A stretch of DNA of 64,000 nt from Planosporangium sp963837285 (GTDB lineage: Bacteria; Actinomycetota; Actinomycetes; Mycobacteriales; Micromonosporaceae). Numbering within the stretch: position 1 is the stretch's first letter; each line of letters starts with the position of its first letter. The notes beneath the pieces are model-generated. The model searched no databases. It was given only the letters and a program-made list of their open reading frames with translations, and was not told the origin of the DNA. The translations under genes were made by a program, and so were the position numbers. Below are positions 36,473 to 45,150 of the stretch, one piece after another. The stretch spans positions 1,488,001 to 1,552,000 of the forward strand of contig CAWIMS010000005.1 of assembly GCA_963837285.1 (NCBI GenBank), in the 5' to 3' direction.

Positions 36473-38338
36473 ATGCAGACCCGCTCCGATCTCCGGAATG
36501 TCGCGATCATCGCCCACGTCGACCACGGAAAGACCACACTGGTCGATGCCATGCTGCGGCAGTCCGGCGCATGGCACTCCCGGGCCGAGATGGCCGACCG
36601 GGTGATGGACTCGATGGACCTCGAGCGGGAGAAGGGCATCACCATCCTCGCCAAGAACACCGCGGTCGCCTACCACCCCGAGTCCGGCGAGGCGGTCACG
36701 ATCAACATCATCGACACCCCCGGCCACGCCGACTTCGGCGGCGAGGTTGAGCGCGGGCTGACCATGGTCGACGGGGTGCTGCTGCTGGTCGACGCCAGCG
36801 AGGGACCGCTACCCCAGACGCGGTTCGTGCTCCGCAAGGCGCTCAAGGCCCGGCTGCCGATCATCCTCGTGATCAACAAGGTGGACCGGCCGGACGCCCG
36901 GATCAAGGAGGTCGTCGACGACACGTACGAGCTGTTCCTCGACCTCGACGCCGACGAGTCCCAGATCGACTTCCCCATCGTGTACGCGTGCGCCCGCGAC
37001 GGCCAGGCGTCGCGCAACCAGCCACCGGACGGCGGCCACCCGGACAACCCCAACCTGCGGCCCCTCTTCCAAGCGCTGCTGGACACCATCCCGGCGCCGG
37101 CATATCACGAGGGCTCGCCGCTCCAGGCGCACGTCACCAACCTCGACGCGTCGCCGTTCCTCGGCCGGCTCGCGCTCTGCCGGGTGCACGAGGGCACCAT
37201 CCGCAAGAGCCAGACCGTGGGCTGGTGCCGCGCGGACGGGACCATCGAGAAGGTACGCGTGTCCGAGCTGCTGATGACCGACGGCCTGGAGCGCAAGCCG
37301 GCCGAGCAGGCCGGGCCGGGCGACATCATCGCGATCGCCGGGATCCCGGACATCATGATCGGCGACACCCTCGCGGACGCCGACGACCCGCACCCCCTGC
37401 CGCGCATCACGGTCGACGAGCCCGCGATCTCCATGACCATCGGTACCAACACATCGCCGCTCGCCGGTCGGGTCAAGGGTTCCAAGGTGACCGCCCGGCT
37501 GGTCAAGGACCGGCTCGACCGGGAGCTGGTCGGCAACGTCTCGCTGCGGGTACTGCCGACCGAGCGGCCGGACACCTGGGAGGTGCAGGGCCGCGGTGAG
37601 CTGGCGCTGGCCATCCTGGTCGAGCAGATGCGCCGGGAAGGGTACGAGCTGACGGTCGGCAAGCCGCAGGTCGTCACCCGGGAGGTCGGCGGGAAGACGT
37701 GCGAGCCGGTCGAGCGGCTCACCATCGACGCGCCCGAGGAGTACCTGGGCGCGATCACCCAGCTCCTCGCCAGCCGCAAGGGCCGGATGGAGCAACTGGT
37801 CAACCACGGCACCGGCTGGATCCGGATGGAGTGGCTGGTGCCGGCGCGGGCGCTGATCGGGTTCCGCACCGAGTTCCTGACCGAGACCCGGGGCACCGGC
37901 ATCCTGCACCACGTGTTCGAGTCGTACGAGCCGTGGTTCGGCGAGCTGCGTACCCGCCCGACGGGGTCGCTGGTCGCCGACCGGGCCGGCGCCGCGACCA
38001 GCTTCGCGATGTTCAACCTTCAGGAGCGCGGCTCGCTGTTCGTGGAGCCGGGCACCGAGGTGTACGAGGGGATGCTCGTCGGCGAGAACTCCCGCGCCGA
38101 CGACATGGACGTCAACATCACCAAGGAGAAGAAGCTGACCAACATCCGCTCGTCCACCGGCGACGAGCTGGAGCGGCTGATCCCGCCGCGCAGGCTCTCG
38201 CTGGAGCAGGCGCTGGAGTTCTGCCGCGAGGACGAGTGCGTCGAGGTCACCCCGACCTCGGTCCGGTTGCGCAAAGTAGCACTGGAGCAGAAGGAGCGCG
38301 AGCGGCTATTCCGCCGCCGCGCCCACGCCGCGCCGTGA
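36473..38338 (+). CDS. typA: Ribosome-associated GTPase TypA/BipA
   Basis: 621-residue translational GTPase. G1 AHVDHGKTTLV (residues 14-24), G3 DTPGHADFGGEVERG, G4 INKVDRPDAR, followed by domain II, the EF-G-like domains and the BipA-specific C-terminal domain (ENSRADDMDVNITKEKKLTNIRS). Full length. It assists 50S assembly and stress adaptation in other bacteria. ATG 36473 is the obvious start. Single gene, convergent with the terpene synthase across an inverted repeat. Confidence 0.96.
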   Translation: MQTRSDLRNVAIIAHVDHGKTTLVDAMLRQSGAWHSRAEMADRVMDSMDLEREKGITILAKNTAVAYHPESGEAVTINIIDTPGHADFGGEVERGLTMVDGVLLLVDASEGPLPQTRFVLRKALKARLPIILVINKVDRPDARIKEVVDDTYELFLDLDADESQIDFPIVYACARDGQASRNQPPDGGHPDNPNLRPLFQALLDTIPAPAYHEGSPLQAHVTNLDASPFLGRLALCRVHEGTIRKSQTVGWCRADGTIEKVRVSELLMTDGLERKPAEQAGPGDIIAIAGIPDIMIGDTLADADDPHPLPRITVDEPAISMTIGTNTSPLAGRVKGSKVTARLVKDRLDRELVGNVSLRVLPTERPDTWEVQGRGELALAILVEQMRREGYELTVGKPQVVTREVGGKTCEPVERLTIDAPEEYLGAITQLLASRKGRMEQLVNHGTGWIRMEWLVPARALIGFRTEFLTETRGTGILHHVFESYEPWFGELRTRPTGSLVADRAGAATSFAMFNLQERGSLFVEPGTEVYEGMLVGENSRADDMDVNITKEKKLTNIRSSTGDELERLIPPRRLSLEQALEFCREDECVEVTPTSVRLRKVALEQKERERLFRRRAHAAP

Positions 38339-38349
38339 CTTCCCGCTCT

Positions 38350-38416
38350 CTCGTCGATCTAGGACGAATGGTGCCCGCTGTGCCGGCTTTGTCCCACCAT
38401 TCGTCCTAGATCGACG
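38350..38416. repeat. 22-24-bp-arm inverted repeat, family 2 copy B
   Basis: Arms 38352-38373 and 38395-38416 pair perfectly over 22 bp and match copy A (10316-10384); the loop is 21 nt with a different sequence. It sits between convergent typA and the terpene synthase gene. The TAG stop of the latter (38406-38408) lies inside the right arm, so the repeat encodes the last residues. Probably a two-way terminator. Confidence 0.92.
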
Positions 38417-39401
38417 GAGATTCGTCGGGGGCGGCGTAGCGGCCGGATTCCCGCGACCAGTCGACGTTGGCGCGGATCCAGTGCTCCAGGCCGCCGACCA
38501 GGCGGCCCACGTCCGGCCGGCGGTCGCCGAACTCCCGGCCGGCGGCGACGAACGACCGCACCTCCCGGTCGTGGCGGTTGACGACGTAGTTGACCGCCTC
38601 CGCCAGCGACATGCGCAGCTCGTGGTGAACGATCAGGACCAGGTTGTGCGGGTCGCCCCGGGCCGCCTCCTTGGGCCAGGAGACCAGGTCGTTGAACCAT
38701 GCCACCACGTTGTCCGCGTACCGTCGCAGCAGCGCCAGCCCGGCCTCCGCGTACGGGTCGGTCACCGGCTCGTGCCCACCCAGCGCCTCGGCCAGGTCGA
38801 AGAACATCGCGGTCGCCGCGCTCTGCCGGCGCATCCGCACGTACTCGCCGATCGGCGGGAACCGGCCCTGGCGGCGGTTCCCGGCTTCCCACTCGTTGGC
38901 GGCGAGGTACTCGGCGACGTGGCCGATCAGCCGTTCCCGCCAGCCGGCGCCGGCGCGCAACCGGGTGCGGATCCACACGTCGTCGAGCGCGCTGGCCAGC
39001 GGCTGGTCGAGACCGTCAGGCACCCGCCCGCCCCGGAGGTACCCGAGGATCTGCGCGGCCAGGGCCCGCTGCCGCTCGGGCTCCCGGCCGAGCACGGTCT
39101 CGAGGTGGTCGTCAAGCATGAACGTGAAGGTCAGCCAGCAGACGGCGAGGCACAGGTCGGCCTGGCTCGCGTCGGGGTAGGCCCGCGCCATCAGCGACGC
39201 GAACCGAGCCCGGGCGAACGCCGCCTGGTCGCGCTGGGTCGGCAGGAACCCGTGCCGGGTGGCCCAGGCGACCGCGTACCGCTGGACCCGCGCGGCGTGC
39301 GGCGAGACCCGGGCCGGAAATGGGCAGAAGACAGCGGGAGTGGCAGAAAGGTCGACGACCGGTAGTCGGCCGTCGACCGGAACGTCACCCCGCCATGTCA
39401 T
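38406..39401 (-). CDS. Class I terpene synthase (terpene cyclase)
   Basis: 331 residues from the ATG at 39401 (GGAGAG upstream; an upstream ATG at 39434 is possible). Both metal-binding motifs of bacterial terpene cyclases are present: DDHLE at residues 97-101 and NDLVSWPKE at 237-245. The AVFCPFPARVSPHAARVQ opening and W...RRYADNVVAWFN helix are typical of sesquiterpene-type cyclases. No prenyltransferase, P450 or other tailoring gene adjoins it, so the product cannot be inferred beyond a cyclic terpene. Confidence 0.9.
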   Translation of the reverse strand: MTWRGDVPVDGRLPVVDLSATPAVFCPFPARVSPHAARVQRYAVAWATRHGFLPTQRDQAAFARARFASLMARAYPDASQADLCLAVCWLTFTFMLDDHLETVLGREPERQRALAAQILGYLRGGRVPDGLDQPLASALDDVWIRTRLRAGAGWRERLIGHVAEYLAANEWEAGNRRQGRFPPIGEYVRMRRQSAATAMFFDLAEALGGHEPVTDPYAEAGLALLRRYADNVVAWFNDLVSWPKEAARGDPHNLVLIVHHELRMSLAEAVNYVVNRHDREVRSFVAAGREFGDRRPDVGRLVGGLEHWIRANVDWSRESGRYAAPDESPSI

Positions 39402-39527
39402 CCCGGGCACTCTCCGCTCAAGGCGTCGAGCCAAAAGTAATCTTCAGACTGCGAATCGGTCAACACAGCCCGTTGTGTCCCCGTTTGCTGGCGCGTACGC
39501 TATCGCGTTTGCCCTGCGTACGGGAAT

Positions 39528-40325
39528 TCAGTACAACAGGCGTTCGCGGAGAACGGCGACGACGTCGTCCGGTACGCCCAGCCCGTCCCGGGTGTAGCCG
39601 GTCACCCCGCCGTACTGCCGGTCCATCTCGTCACACCCAGCGATCAGGTACTCCCGGCGCGCTTCGAAAACCGGCAGCACCACTGCCGGATCGGCGGACC
39701 GGCCGCGGGCCCGCATGGCGTCGAGGATCGACTCGTTGGTGGCCCGCGAGTAGTCGTTGGTCGCGAGGTAGTCGGCCATGATCGTGTCCCGGTCGACACC
39801 CAGCAGACCGAGTACGACCGCCGACAGCCAACCGGTGCGATCCTTGCCAGCACTGCAATGGAACAGCAGCGGGGCGCCGTCCACCTCGGCCAGCGACCGC
39901 ACCGCCGCTCCGAGGCCGGCCCGGGCCCCCGGGTCGGACACCATCCAGCGGTAGATCGCGATCATCGCGCCCGGCGAGCCGTCGTCCGGCGGCGGCACGG
40001 CGGCCATGTCGTGCCCCATGAGCACAGCCGACACGTACCTGAAGACAGGATGCTCGGGGTCGAAGACCGGAATGTGCCGTACCCGTGGCGCCGGGTCGGT
40101 GGGCAGCCGGTCGGGCGGAGCGGCGTCGATCTCGCTCTCGTCGCGCAGGTCCACGACGCAGGAGAGCTTGCGTTCGGCCAGTGTGGCGACATCCGCGTCG
40201 GTGATGCGGCCGAGGGCGGCGGCCCGGAACAGCAGACCTTCGCGTACCCGCCGGCCGTCGGCCGTGATGATGCCACCGAAGTCGCGCGCGTTGGGGGCAC
40301 CAACCAGCCCCAGGCCCCGCTCCAA
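39528..40325 (-). CDS. Tyrosine-protein phosphatase (PtpB-like)
   Basis: 265 residues. P-loop FHCSAGKDRTG with catalytic Cys157 and Arg163 marks the tyrosine phosphatase fold; the N-terminal NARDFGG and FRAAALGRITDADVATLAERKLSCVVDLR are typical of the Y_phosphatase3 group that includes mycobacterial PtpB. The TTG start at 40325 has AGGAGG 9 nt upstream. A tandem repeat and palindrome copy 7 lie directly upstream. Substrate unknown; may act on phosphotyrosine or phosphoinositides. Confidence 0.9.
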   Translation of the reverse strand: MERGLGLVGAPNARDFGGIITADGRRVREGLLFRAAALGRITDADVATLAERKLSCVVDLRDESEIDAAPPDRLPTDPAPRVRHIPVFDPEHPVFRYVSAVLMGHDMAAVPPPDDGSPGAMIAIYRWMVSDPGARAGLGAAVRSLAEVDGAPLLFHCSAGKDRTGWLSAVVLGLLGVDRDTIMADYLATNDYSRATNESILDAMRARGRSADPAVVLPVFEARREYLIAGCDEMDRQYGGVTGYTRDGLGVPDDVVAVLRERLLY

Positions 40326-40341
40326 CAGTCGACCCCTCCTC

Positions 40342-40406
40342 TGTCAGCCGGCCGTGTCAGCCGGCCGTGTCAGCCGGCCGTGTCAGCCGGCCGTGTCAGC
40401 CGGCCG
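40342..40406. repeat. Non-coding 13-bp tandem array (5 perfect copies)
   Basis: Unit TGTCAGCCGGCCG, five identical copies between the phosphatase ribosome site and palindrome copy 7 (3 bp away). Perfect identity suggests recent expansion. It would lie in the phosphatase leader or promoter. Confidence 0.96.
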
Positions 40407-40409
40407 CAA

Positions 40410-40482
40410 GATCGGCACAACTTCCCGGAAATAGTTGCCTCCGCCCTCGCGTGAAGCCACAACTTCCGGGAAGTTGTGCCGG
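40410..40482. repeat. Nested-palindrome intergenic element, copy 7
   Basis: GATCGGCACAACTTCCCGGA, AATAGTTGCC..., loop, ...AGCCACAACTTCCGGGAAGT, TGTGCCGG. It lies between terC (stop 40520) and the phosphatase start, on the 3' side of terC. Confidence 0.87.
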
Positions 40483-40519
40483 TTGCGGGGCCGGATCGTG
40501 CGTGCCCCGTGGACGCACG

Positions 40520-41857
40520 CTAGTCCTCGACGCCGTCCCCCGGCACCGCCCGGGGAGGCGCTGTAGCGTCCGTCGCCGGTCCGGCCGGCGCCGGGGCCGC
40601 CGGTACCGGAGCACCCGGTTTGGCGCCGCCCGGACCGCCCGGACCGCCCGGACCGCCCGGACCGCCCGGACCGCCCGAACCCCGCGGACCGCCCGAACCC
40701 CGCGGACCGCCCGAACCCCGCGGACCACCCGGACCGCGCGCACCACCTGGATTGCCCGGGCCGGCGCCGCCGGTGCGGGCGCCGCCCGGCACCGCCCCGC
40801 CACCCGGCACCGCCGCCCCGCCCGGCACCACCCCGCCACCCGGCACCGCCCCGCCACCCGGCACCGCTGCGCCGACCAGCGACCGGCGGCCGACCCGGCG
40901 ACACTTGAGCAGACTCGCCGCCGTGGTCACCGCCAACGTCCCGATGATCACCGCGAGCGACATCTCGATCGACACCTCCGGTGCCCACGACACCGGGCGC
41001 CCACCGTTGATGAACGGCACGTTGTTGGCGTGCAGCGCTTCGAGGACCAGCTTGACGCCGATGAAGCCGAGCACCACGGACAGCCCGATCGACAGGTACA
41101 CCAGGCGGCTGAGCAGGCCGCCGAGCAGGAAGTACAGCTGCCGCAGGCCCATCAGGGCGAACACGTTGGCGGTGAAAACCAGGTACGGCTCCTGGGTCAG
41201 GCCGAAGATCGCCGGGATCGAGTCGAGAGCGAAGATCAGGTCGGTGGTACCGATGGCGATCATCACGACCAGGATCGGGGTGAGCAGCCGGCGACCGCCC
41301 ACCCGGATGACCATGTGAGCGTTGTTGTACCGGTCGGACAGCGGCAGCACCCTGCGGGTCCACCGGGTGATGACGTTTTCCTTGTACTCGCTGTCGCCGC
41401 CGTCGTTGGCCGTCGCCAGGCGCACGGCTGTGTACACGAGGAACGCCCCGAACAGGTAGAACACCCAGTCGAAGCGGCTGATCGCGGCCGCCCCCAACGC
41501 GATGAACAGACCTCGCATGATCAGCGCCAGCACGATGCCGATCAGCAGCACCTTCTGCTGGGCGCTCCGGGGCACGGCGAACCGGGCCATGATGATCACG
41601 AAGACGAACAGGTTGTCGACCGACAGGCTGTACTCGGTGACCCAGCCGGCGAAGAACTGGCCGGCGTACTCGGGCCCTTCGGTCGCCCACAGGCCGAGGC
41701 CGAAGAGCCCGGCGAGGGCGACGTAGAAAACCACCCAAAGCACACATTCACGCATGGACGGCTCGTGCGGACGGCGGCCGATGATCGCGAGGTCGAACAG
41801 CAGCAACGCGCCGAGACCCACGAGGGTGATCGCCCAGGCCGAGCCCGCGACATCCAT
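40520..41857 (-). CDS. terC: TerC-family membrane protein with collagen-like tail
   Basis: 445 residues, ATG 41857 with GGAGGA 3 nt upstream. About eight transmembrane helices in residues 1-320 with TerC hallmarks: TEYSLSVDNLFVFVII and DLIFALDSIPAIFGLTQEPYLVFTANVFALMGLRQLYF, both containing the conserved membrane aspartates. TerC/Alx proteins export manganese or help metalate secreted enzymes. The last 115 residues are a Gly/Pro-rich tail (VPGGGAVPGG, RGSGGP, GGPGGP repeats) absent from ordinary TerC. A manganese-type riboswitch precedes it. Confidence 0.92.
   Translation of the reverse strand: MDVAGSAWAITLVGLGALLLFDLAIIGRRPHEPSMRECVLWVVFYVALAGLFGLGLWATEGPEYAGQFFAGWVTEYSLSVDNLFVFVIIMARFAVPRSAQQKVLLIGIVLALIMRGLFIALGAAAISRFDWVFYLFGAFLVYTAVRLATANDGGDSEYKENVITRWTRRVLPLSDRYNNAHMVIRVGGRRLLTPILVVMIAIGTTDLIFALDSIPAIFGLTQEPYLVFTANVFALMGLRQLYFLLGGLLSRLVYLSIGLSVVLGFIGVKLVLEALHANNVPFINGGRPVSWAPEVSIEMSLAVIIGTLAVTTAASLLKCRRVGRRSLVGAAVPGGGAVPGGGVVPGGAAVPGGGAVPGGARTGGAGPGNPGGARGPGGPRGSGGPRGSGGPRGSGGPGGPGGPGGPGGPGGAKPGAPVPAAPAPAGPATDATAPPRAVPGDGVED
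40621..40860. repeat. Low-complexity repeats encoding the TerC tail
   Basis: Mixed tandem units: CGGACCGCC (about 6 copies), then a 15-bp unit containing GAACCCCGCGGACCG (3 copies), then CACCCGGCACCGCCC-type repeats. All keep the terC frame. Confidence 0.88.
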
Positions 41858-41924
41858 ACGTCCTCCGGTAGACACACCACACCGAGAGCGCCGGACCAGG
41901 AATCCGGCGCATGACGATGTGCAG

Positions 41925-42050
41925 TTGGTGGCTCCGGAGGTCTCTCCCGCCGCCGGCTGGCCGGCGACCGGCGACGCCGGGCGCAAGCGGCCCGAAGACC
42001 GAAGCAGCCGTGTTGACGACGTCGTCGCGAGGGAATACTCCCCTCCTTAC
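41925..42050 (-). ncRNA. Candidate yybP-ykoY manganese riboswitch upstream of terC
   Basis: On the minus strand the terC leader holds AGGGGAGTATTCCC (42031-42045), GTCGTCAACACGG, a long GC hairpin region, and GGGAGAGACCTCCGGAGCC (41930-41949). The first and last resemble the two conserved docking loops of the yybP-ykoY class, which senses Mn2+, and TerC is a classic downstream gene. The RNA would end about 70 nt before the terC ATG. Assigned from motifs, order and gene context; secondary structure was not computed. Confidence 0.72.
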
Positions 42051-42168
42051 CTAGCCATTGTCCCCTACCGCCTCGGTGACCGCGAGGGGGCATACCGGTC
42101 ACCGACGCCGATCGATGCCCGGCCGCCCCGGCCGGCAGCTCACCGCCGTCGCATGGCACGCTGTCGGC

Positions 42169-42465
42169 ATGGTGCTTGAGGTGGGGTTGATCGACATACA
42201 GGAGGGCCGGGAGGACGAATTCGCCGCGGCGTACGCGAAGGCGTACCCGATCCTGGCGACGACTCCCGGGTGCCGGTCAGTGCGGATGACGCGGGGCGTC
42301 GAGACGTCGAACCGGTTCGTCCTCCTGGTCGAGTGGGACTCGGTCGACGCTCACCTGGACAACTTCCGGGCCACCGAGCGGTTCACGCAGTGGCGCGGTC
42401 TCATCGGCCCGTACTTCGACGGGGCGCCCCGGGTCGAACATTTCGTGGATGTCCCCGCATCCTGA
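42169..42465 (+). CDS. Antibiotic biosynthesis monooxygenase (ABM) domain protein
   Basis: 98 residues, a dimeric alpha+beta barrel domain. VLEVGLIDIQEGREDEFAAAYAKAYPIL, GCRSVRMTRG and RFVLLVEWDSVDAHLDNFRATERFTQWRGLIGPYF fit the ABM family. These proteins range from quinone-forming monooxygenases to heme-degrading enzymes and many have no known activity. ATG 42169 begins the conserved domain. It is divergent from terC and followed at 11 bp by palindrome copy 8. Confidence 0.85.
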   Translation: MVLEVGLIDIQEGREDEFAAAYAKAYPILATTPGCRSVRMTRGVETSNRFVLLVEWDSVDAHLDNFRATERFTQWRGLIGPYFDGAPRVEHFVDVPAS

Positions 42466-42475
42466 GGGCTCCCAA

Positions 42476-42550
42476 GATCGGCACAACTTCCGGCAAGTTG
42501 TGGCCTCAGGCTCCCTCTGAGGCCACAGTTTCCCGGAAGTTGTGCCGATC
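42476..42550. repeat. Nested-palindrome intergenic element, copy 8
   Basis: GATCGGCACAACTTCCGGCA, AGTTGTGGCCTCAG, loop, CTGAGGCCACAG, TTTCCCGGAAGTTGTGCCGA. It begins 11 bp after the ABM gene stop. The inner stem is strong, although one arm carries a CAGTTTCCC variant of the core. Confidence 0.9.
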
Positions 42551-42684
42551 ATGGCCGGCGGGGATATGCGTGGGCCACGCCGACAACCATTCTGAGACGC
42601 CGTTCCGCGAGACCGCACAGTAGCTTGACGCTTATCGATATAGCTCCTACCTTTGCCGGGCACGCGCCGAGGAGGAGCTTTCAG

Positions 42685-45105
42685 ATGAACATATTGGCCC
42701 TGACCACGCGTCGGTGGCGCCCGATCGTGATGATCGGGGCGGCCGCGACGGCGTTGGCGCTGATCGTCGCGTACGCGATCACAACCCCGAACCGCGGTCT
42801 CGCCGCCACCGCCGCAGCCGACGACTGGTCCGAGCTCCAGGGCATCCTGGGCGGCATCCAGGGCAGGGCGACCGCGCCGATCGGTAACGTGACCACGCCG
42901 AAGTTCACTCCGGGCATGCTGCTCGGCAACGGCGACCTCGGGGTCATCGCGGGCGGCGACAAGAACACCAACCAGAAGTTCTACTTCGGCAAGAACGACT
43001 TCTGGGGTACCGCCTGGAACTCCGGCCACAGCCAGCTGGTCACCGCGATCCTCTCGCTGGGCTCGCTCACCATCTCGTCGTCGAGTTCCAGCCCGAACCC
43101 CGGTCCCGCGTACAAGATGACCCAGGACCTCCTGAACGCCGAGGTCCGCAGCAGTGTGCAGCTCGGCGGCGCCACCGTGAACATGCGCTCCTACACGGCC
43201 GACTCGGACAACGCGTTCGTCACCGAGCTGTCCAGCCCGTCCGGCAGCCCGTCGGTGCCGATCACGATCGCGCTGGCGATGCCGTCGAAGGACTCGCACA
43301 CCACGTACCCGACCACCGTCGGCGGCTCGGGTGGCACGATCACCGCGACCCGCCGCAACAACCTCACCGGCTCGTCCGACTTCCAGTCCCAGGCCGCCAT
43401 GGCGGTGCGGCCGGTGGGCGCCGGGTTCAGCAGTACGAGTACCAGCGGGTCCACCGCGACCGGCAAGTTCACGCTGGCCGGCGGCTCGACCGTGCAGCTC
43501 GTCACGGTGTTCCGCAGCGACGCCCGTGCCGGCAAGGGTGGCCCGTCCGCCGCGACGCTGGCCGGCCAGGCGTCGAGCAAGGTCAACTCGATGACGACCA
43601 CGGACGTGGCCGCGCTGCTCGCCGGTCACCGCGACTGGTGGAAGAACTTCTGGCTCAAGTCGCTGATCCAGACCGGCGACTCGACGATGAACGCGTACTG
43701 GTACGGCTCGCTGTACGCGATGGGCTCCGCCTCCCGGCCGGGCAAGGTGCTGGCCGGCATGAACGGCCCGTGGGTGTCCAGTGATTTCACCCAGTTCCCG
43801 CGGTACTGGTACAACTACAACGTCCAGGCGCCCTTCTACGGCGTCGCCTCGGCCAACCACCCCGAACTGCTGGAGCCCTACAACGTCCAGCAGAAGGCCG
43901 AGCAGCAGTGGCAGACCAACTGGACGGCGTCGAGCGGCGGCTACAAGGGCCAGATGTGGCAGCGCACCATGGGACCGTTCCACCAGTTCATGCCCGCGCC
44001 GGCGCCGGCCAAGCTGCGGTCGGGCAAGAACGCCCGGTGGACCGACCAGAAGTCCAACGGCGGGTTCGCGGTGCTGCCGTCGCTGTTCTACTACGACTAC
44101 ACGCAGAACCAGGATTTCCTGAAGAACCAGCTGTACCCGAACCTGCGCGCCGTCGACGACTTCTTCCGCGACTACCTGACCACCAGCGGCTCCCGGCTGG
44201 TGATGGCGCACAGCTCGGCGCACGAGTCGTCCGACGACCTCAACCCCAACCTGGACCTGGGCTTCATCCGTCGGGTCGAGACCGCGCTGATCACGTTCAG
44301 CCAGCAGCTCGGGGTGGACCAGAATCTGGTACCGGTGTGGCAGAACACGCTGGCCAAGCTCGCCGCGTACCCGACCACGACGTCGGGCGGCAAGACAGTG
44401 TACGCGATGGCCGAGAACATCAACGGCTCGACCAGTGCCTCGACGATCTTCAAGCCGGGCGATCAGCCGATCAACATAGAGGGCTCGGTCTTCCCCGGCG
44501 AGAACGTGTACGTGGGCGGCGACGCGGCCCAGTTGAAGATCGCGATCGACACGCTGCAACAGATGAACTCGTGGGGCGTGACCTCCGGCCAGAACAAGAA
44601 CAACGGCTTCCCGAAGGAGTTCCCGATCGCGGCGCGGGTCGGCTGGCCGGCCGCCGACCTGATGACCAAGTTCGACGCGGCGGTCAAGGCGCAGTGGCGC
44701 GCCACCAACCTGACGGTCGCGCAGAACGGCGGCGGCATCGAGACCGCCGGCTCGATCGAGGCGGTCGACTCGATGTTGATGCAGAGCGTTTCGGGTACCG
44801 TACGGTTGTTCAACGACGCGGACTGGCCGGCAGGAAAGGATGCGCATTTCAAGCGGCTCCGGGCCAAGGGCGCGTTCACCGTTTCGGCTGCGCTGACCGG
44901 CGGCACCGTCAGCCCGGTCACGATCACCAGCGACGCCGGCAGCCCGCTCAAGCTCAAGAACCCGTGGGCCAGCGGCCCGGTCAGCGTGGTGAAGCTCGAC
45001 GCGAGCGGCAACCCGGCCGGCAGCGTGCCGTTCACCCAGTCGGGCGGCGTCATCTCGTTCCCCACCGTGGCCGGCACAACGTACCTGGTGTCCAACACCG
45101 CCTGA
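42685..45105 (+). CDS. Secreted six-hairpin glycosidase-like protein
   Basis: 806 residues from the ATG at 42685 (AGGAGGAG about 6-9 nt upstream). Signal/anchor helix at residues 13-31 and probable cleavage near residue 44. The body opens with a beta-sandwich region with MLLGNGDLGVIAGGD (a GH95-like hallmark) and continues into an alpha/alpha-barrel (TGDSTMNAYWYGSLYAMGSASRPG; AHSSAHESSDDLNPNLDLGFIRRVE; QPINIEGSVFPGENVYVGG), then a C-terminal beta domain. Most like GH95-type alpha-L-fucosidase relatives; the exact family and sugar are uncertain. Stands alone. Confidence 0.75.
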   Translation: MNILALTTRRWRPIVMIGAAATALALIVAYAITTPNRGLAATAAADDWSELQGILGGIQGRATAPIGNVTTPKFTPGMLLGNGDLGVIAGGDKNTNQKFYFGKNDFWGTAWNSGHSQLVTAILSLGSLTISSSSSSPNPGPAYKMTQDLLNAEVRSSVQLGGATVNMRSYTADSDNAFVTELSSPSGSPSVPITIALAMPSKDSHTTYPTTVGGSGGTITATRRNNLTGSSDFQSQAAMAVRPVGAGFSSTSTSGSTATGKFTLAGGSTVQLVTVFRSDARAGKGGPSAATLAGQASSKVNSMTTTDVAALLAGHRDWWKNFWLKSLIQTGDSTMNAYWYGSLYAMGSASRPGKVLAGMNGPWVSSDFTQFPRYWYNYNVQAPFYGVASANHPELLEPYNVQQKAEQQWQTNWTASSGGYKGQMWQRTMGPFHQFMPAPAPAKLRSGKNARWTDQKSNGGFAVLPSLFYYDYTQNQDFLKNQLYPNLRAVDDFFRDYLTTSGSRLVMAHSSAHESSDDLNPNLDLGFIRRVETALITFSQQLGVDQNLVPVWQNTLAKLAAYPTTTSGGKTVYAMAENINGSTSASTIFKPGDQPINIEGSVFPGENVYVGGDAAQLKIAIDTLQQMNSWGVTSGQNKNNGFPKEFPIAARVGWPAADLMTKFDAAVKAQWRATNLTVAQNGGGIETAGSIEAVDSMLMQSVSGTVRLFNDADWPAGKDAHFKRLRAKGAFTVSAALTGGTVSPVTITSDAGSPLKLKNPWASGPVSVVKLDASGNPAGSVPFTQSGGVISFPTVAGTTYLVSNTA

Positions 45106-45150
45106 GACGTCGGCGCCACCATTGATCCAGGCCGGCCGTCAGGTCGCCAA

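Noticed and set aside
40342..40406. Possible iteron-type origin
   Set aside because: Five perfect 13-bp repeats, but no replication gene or AT-rich unwinding region nearby; more likely slippage.
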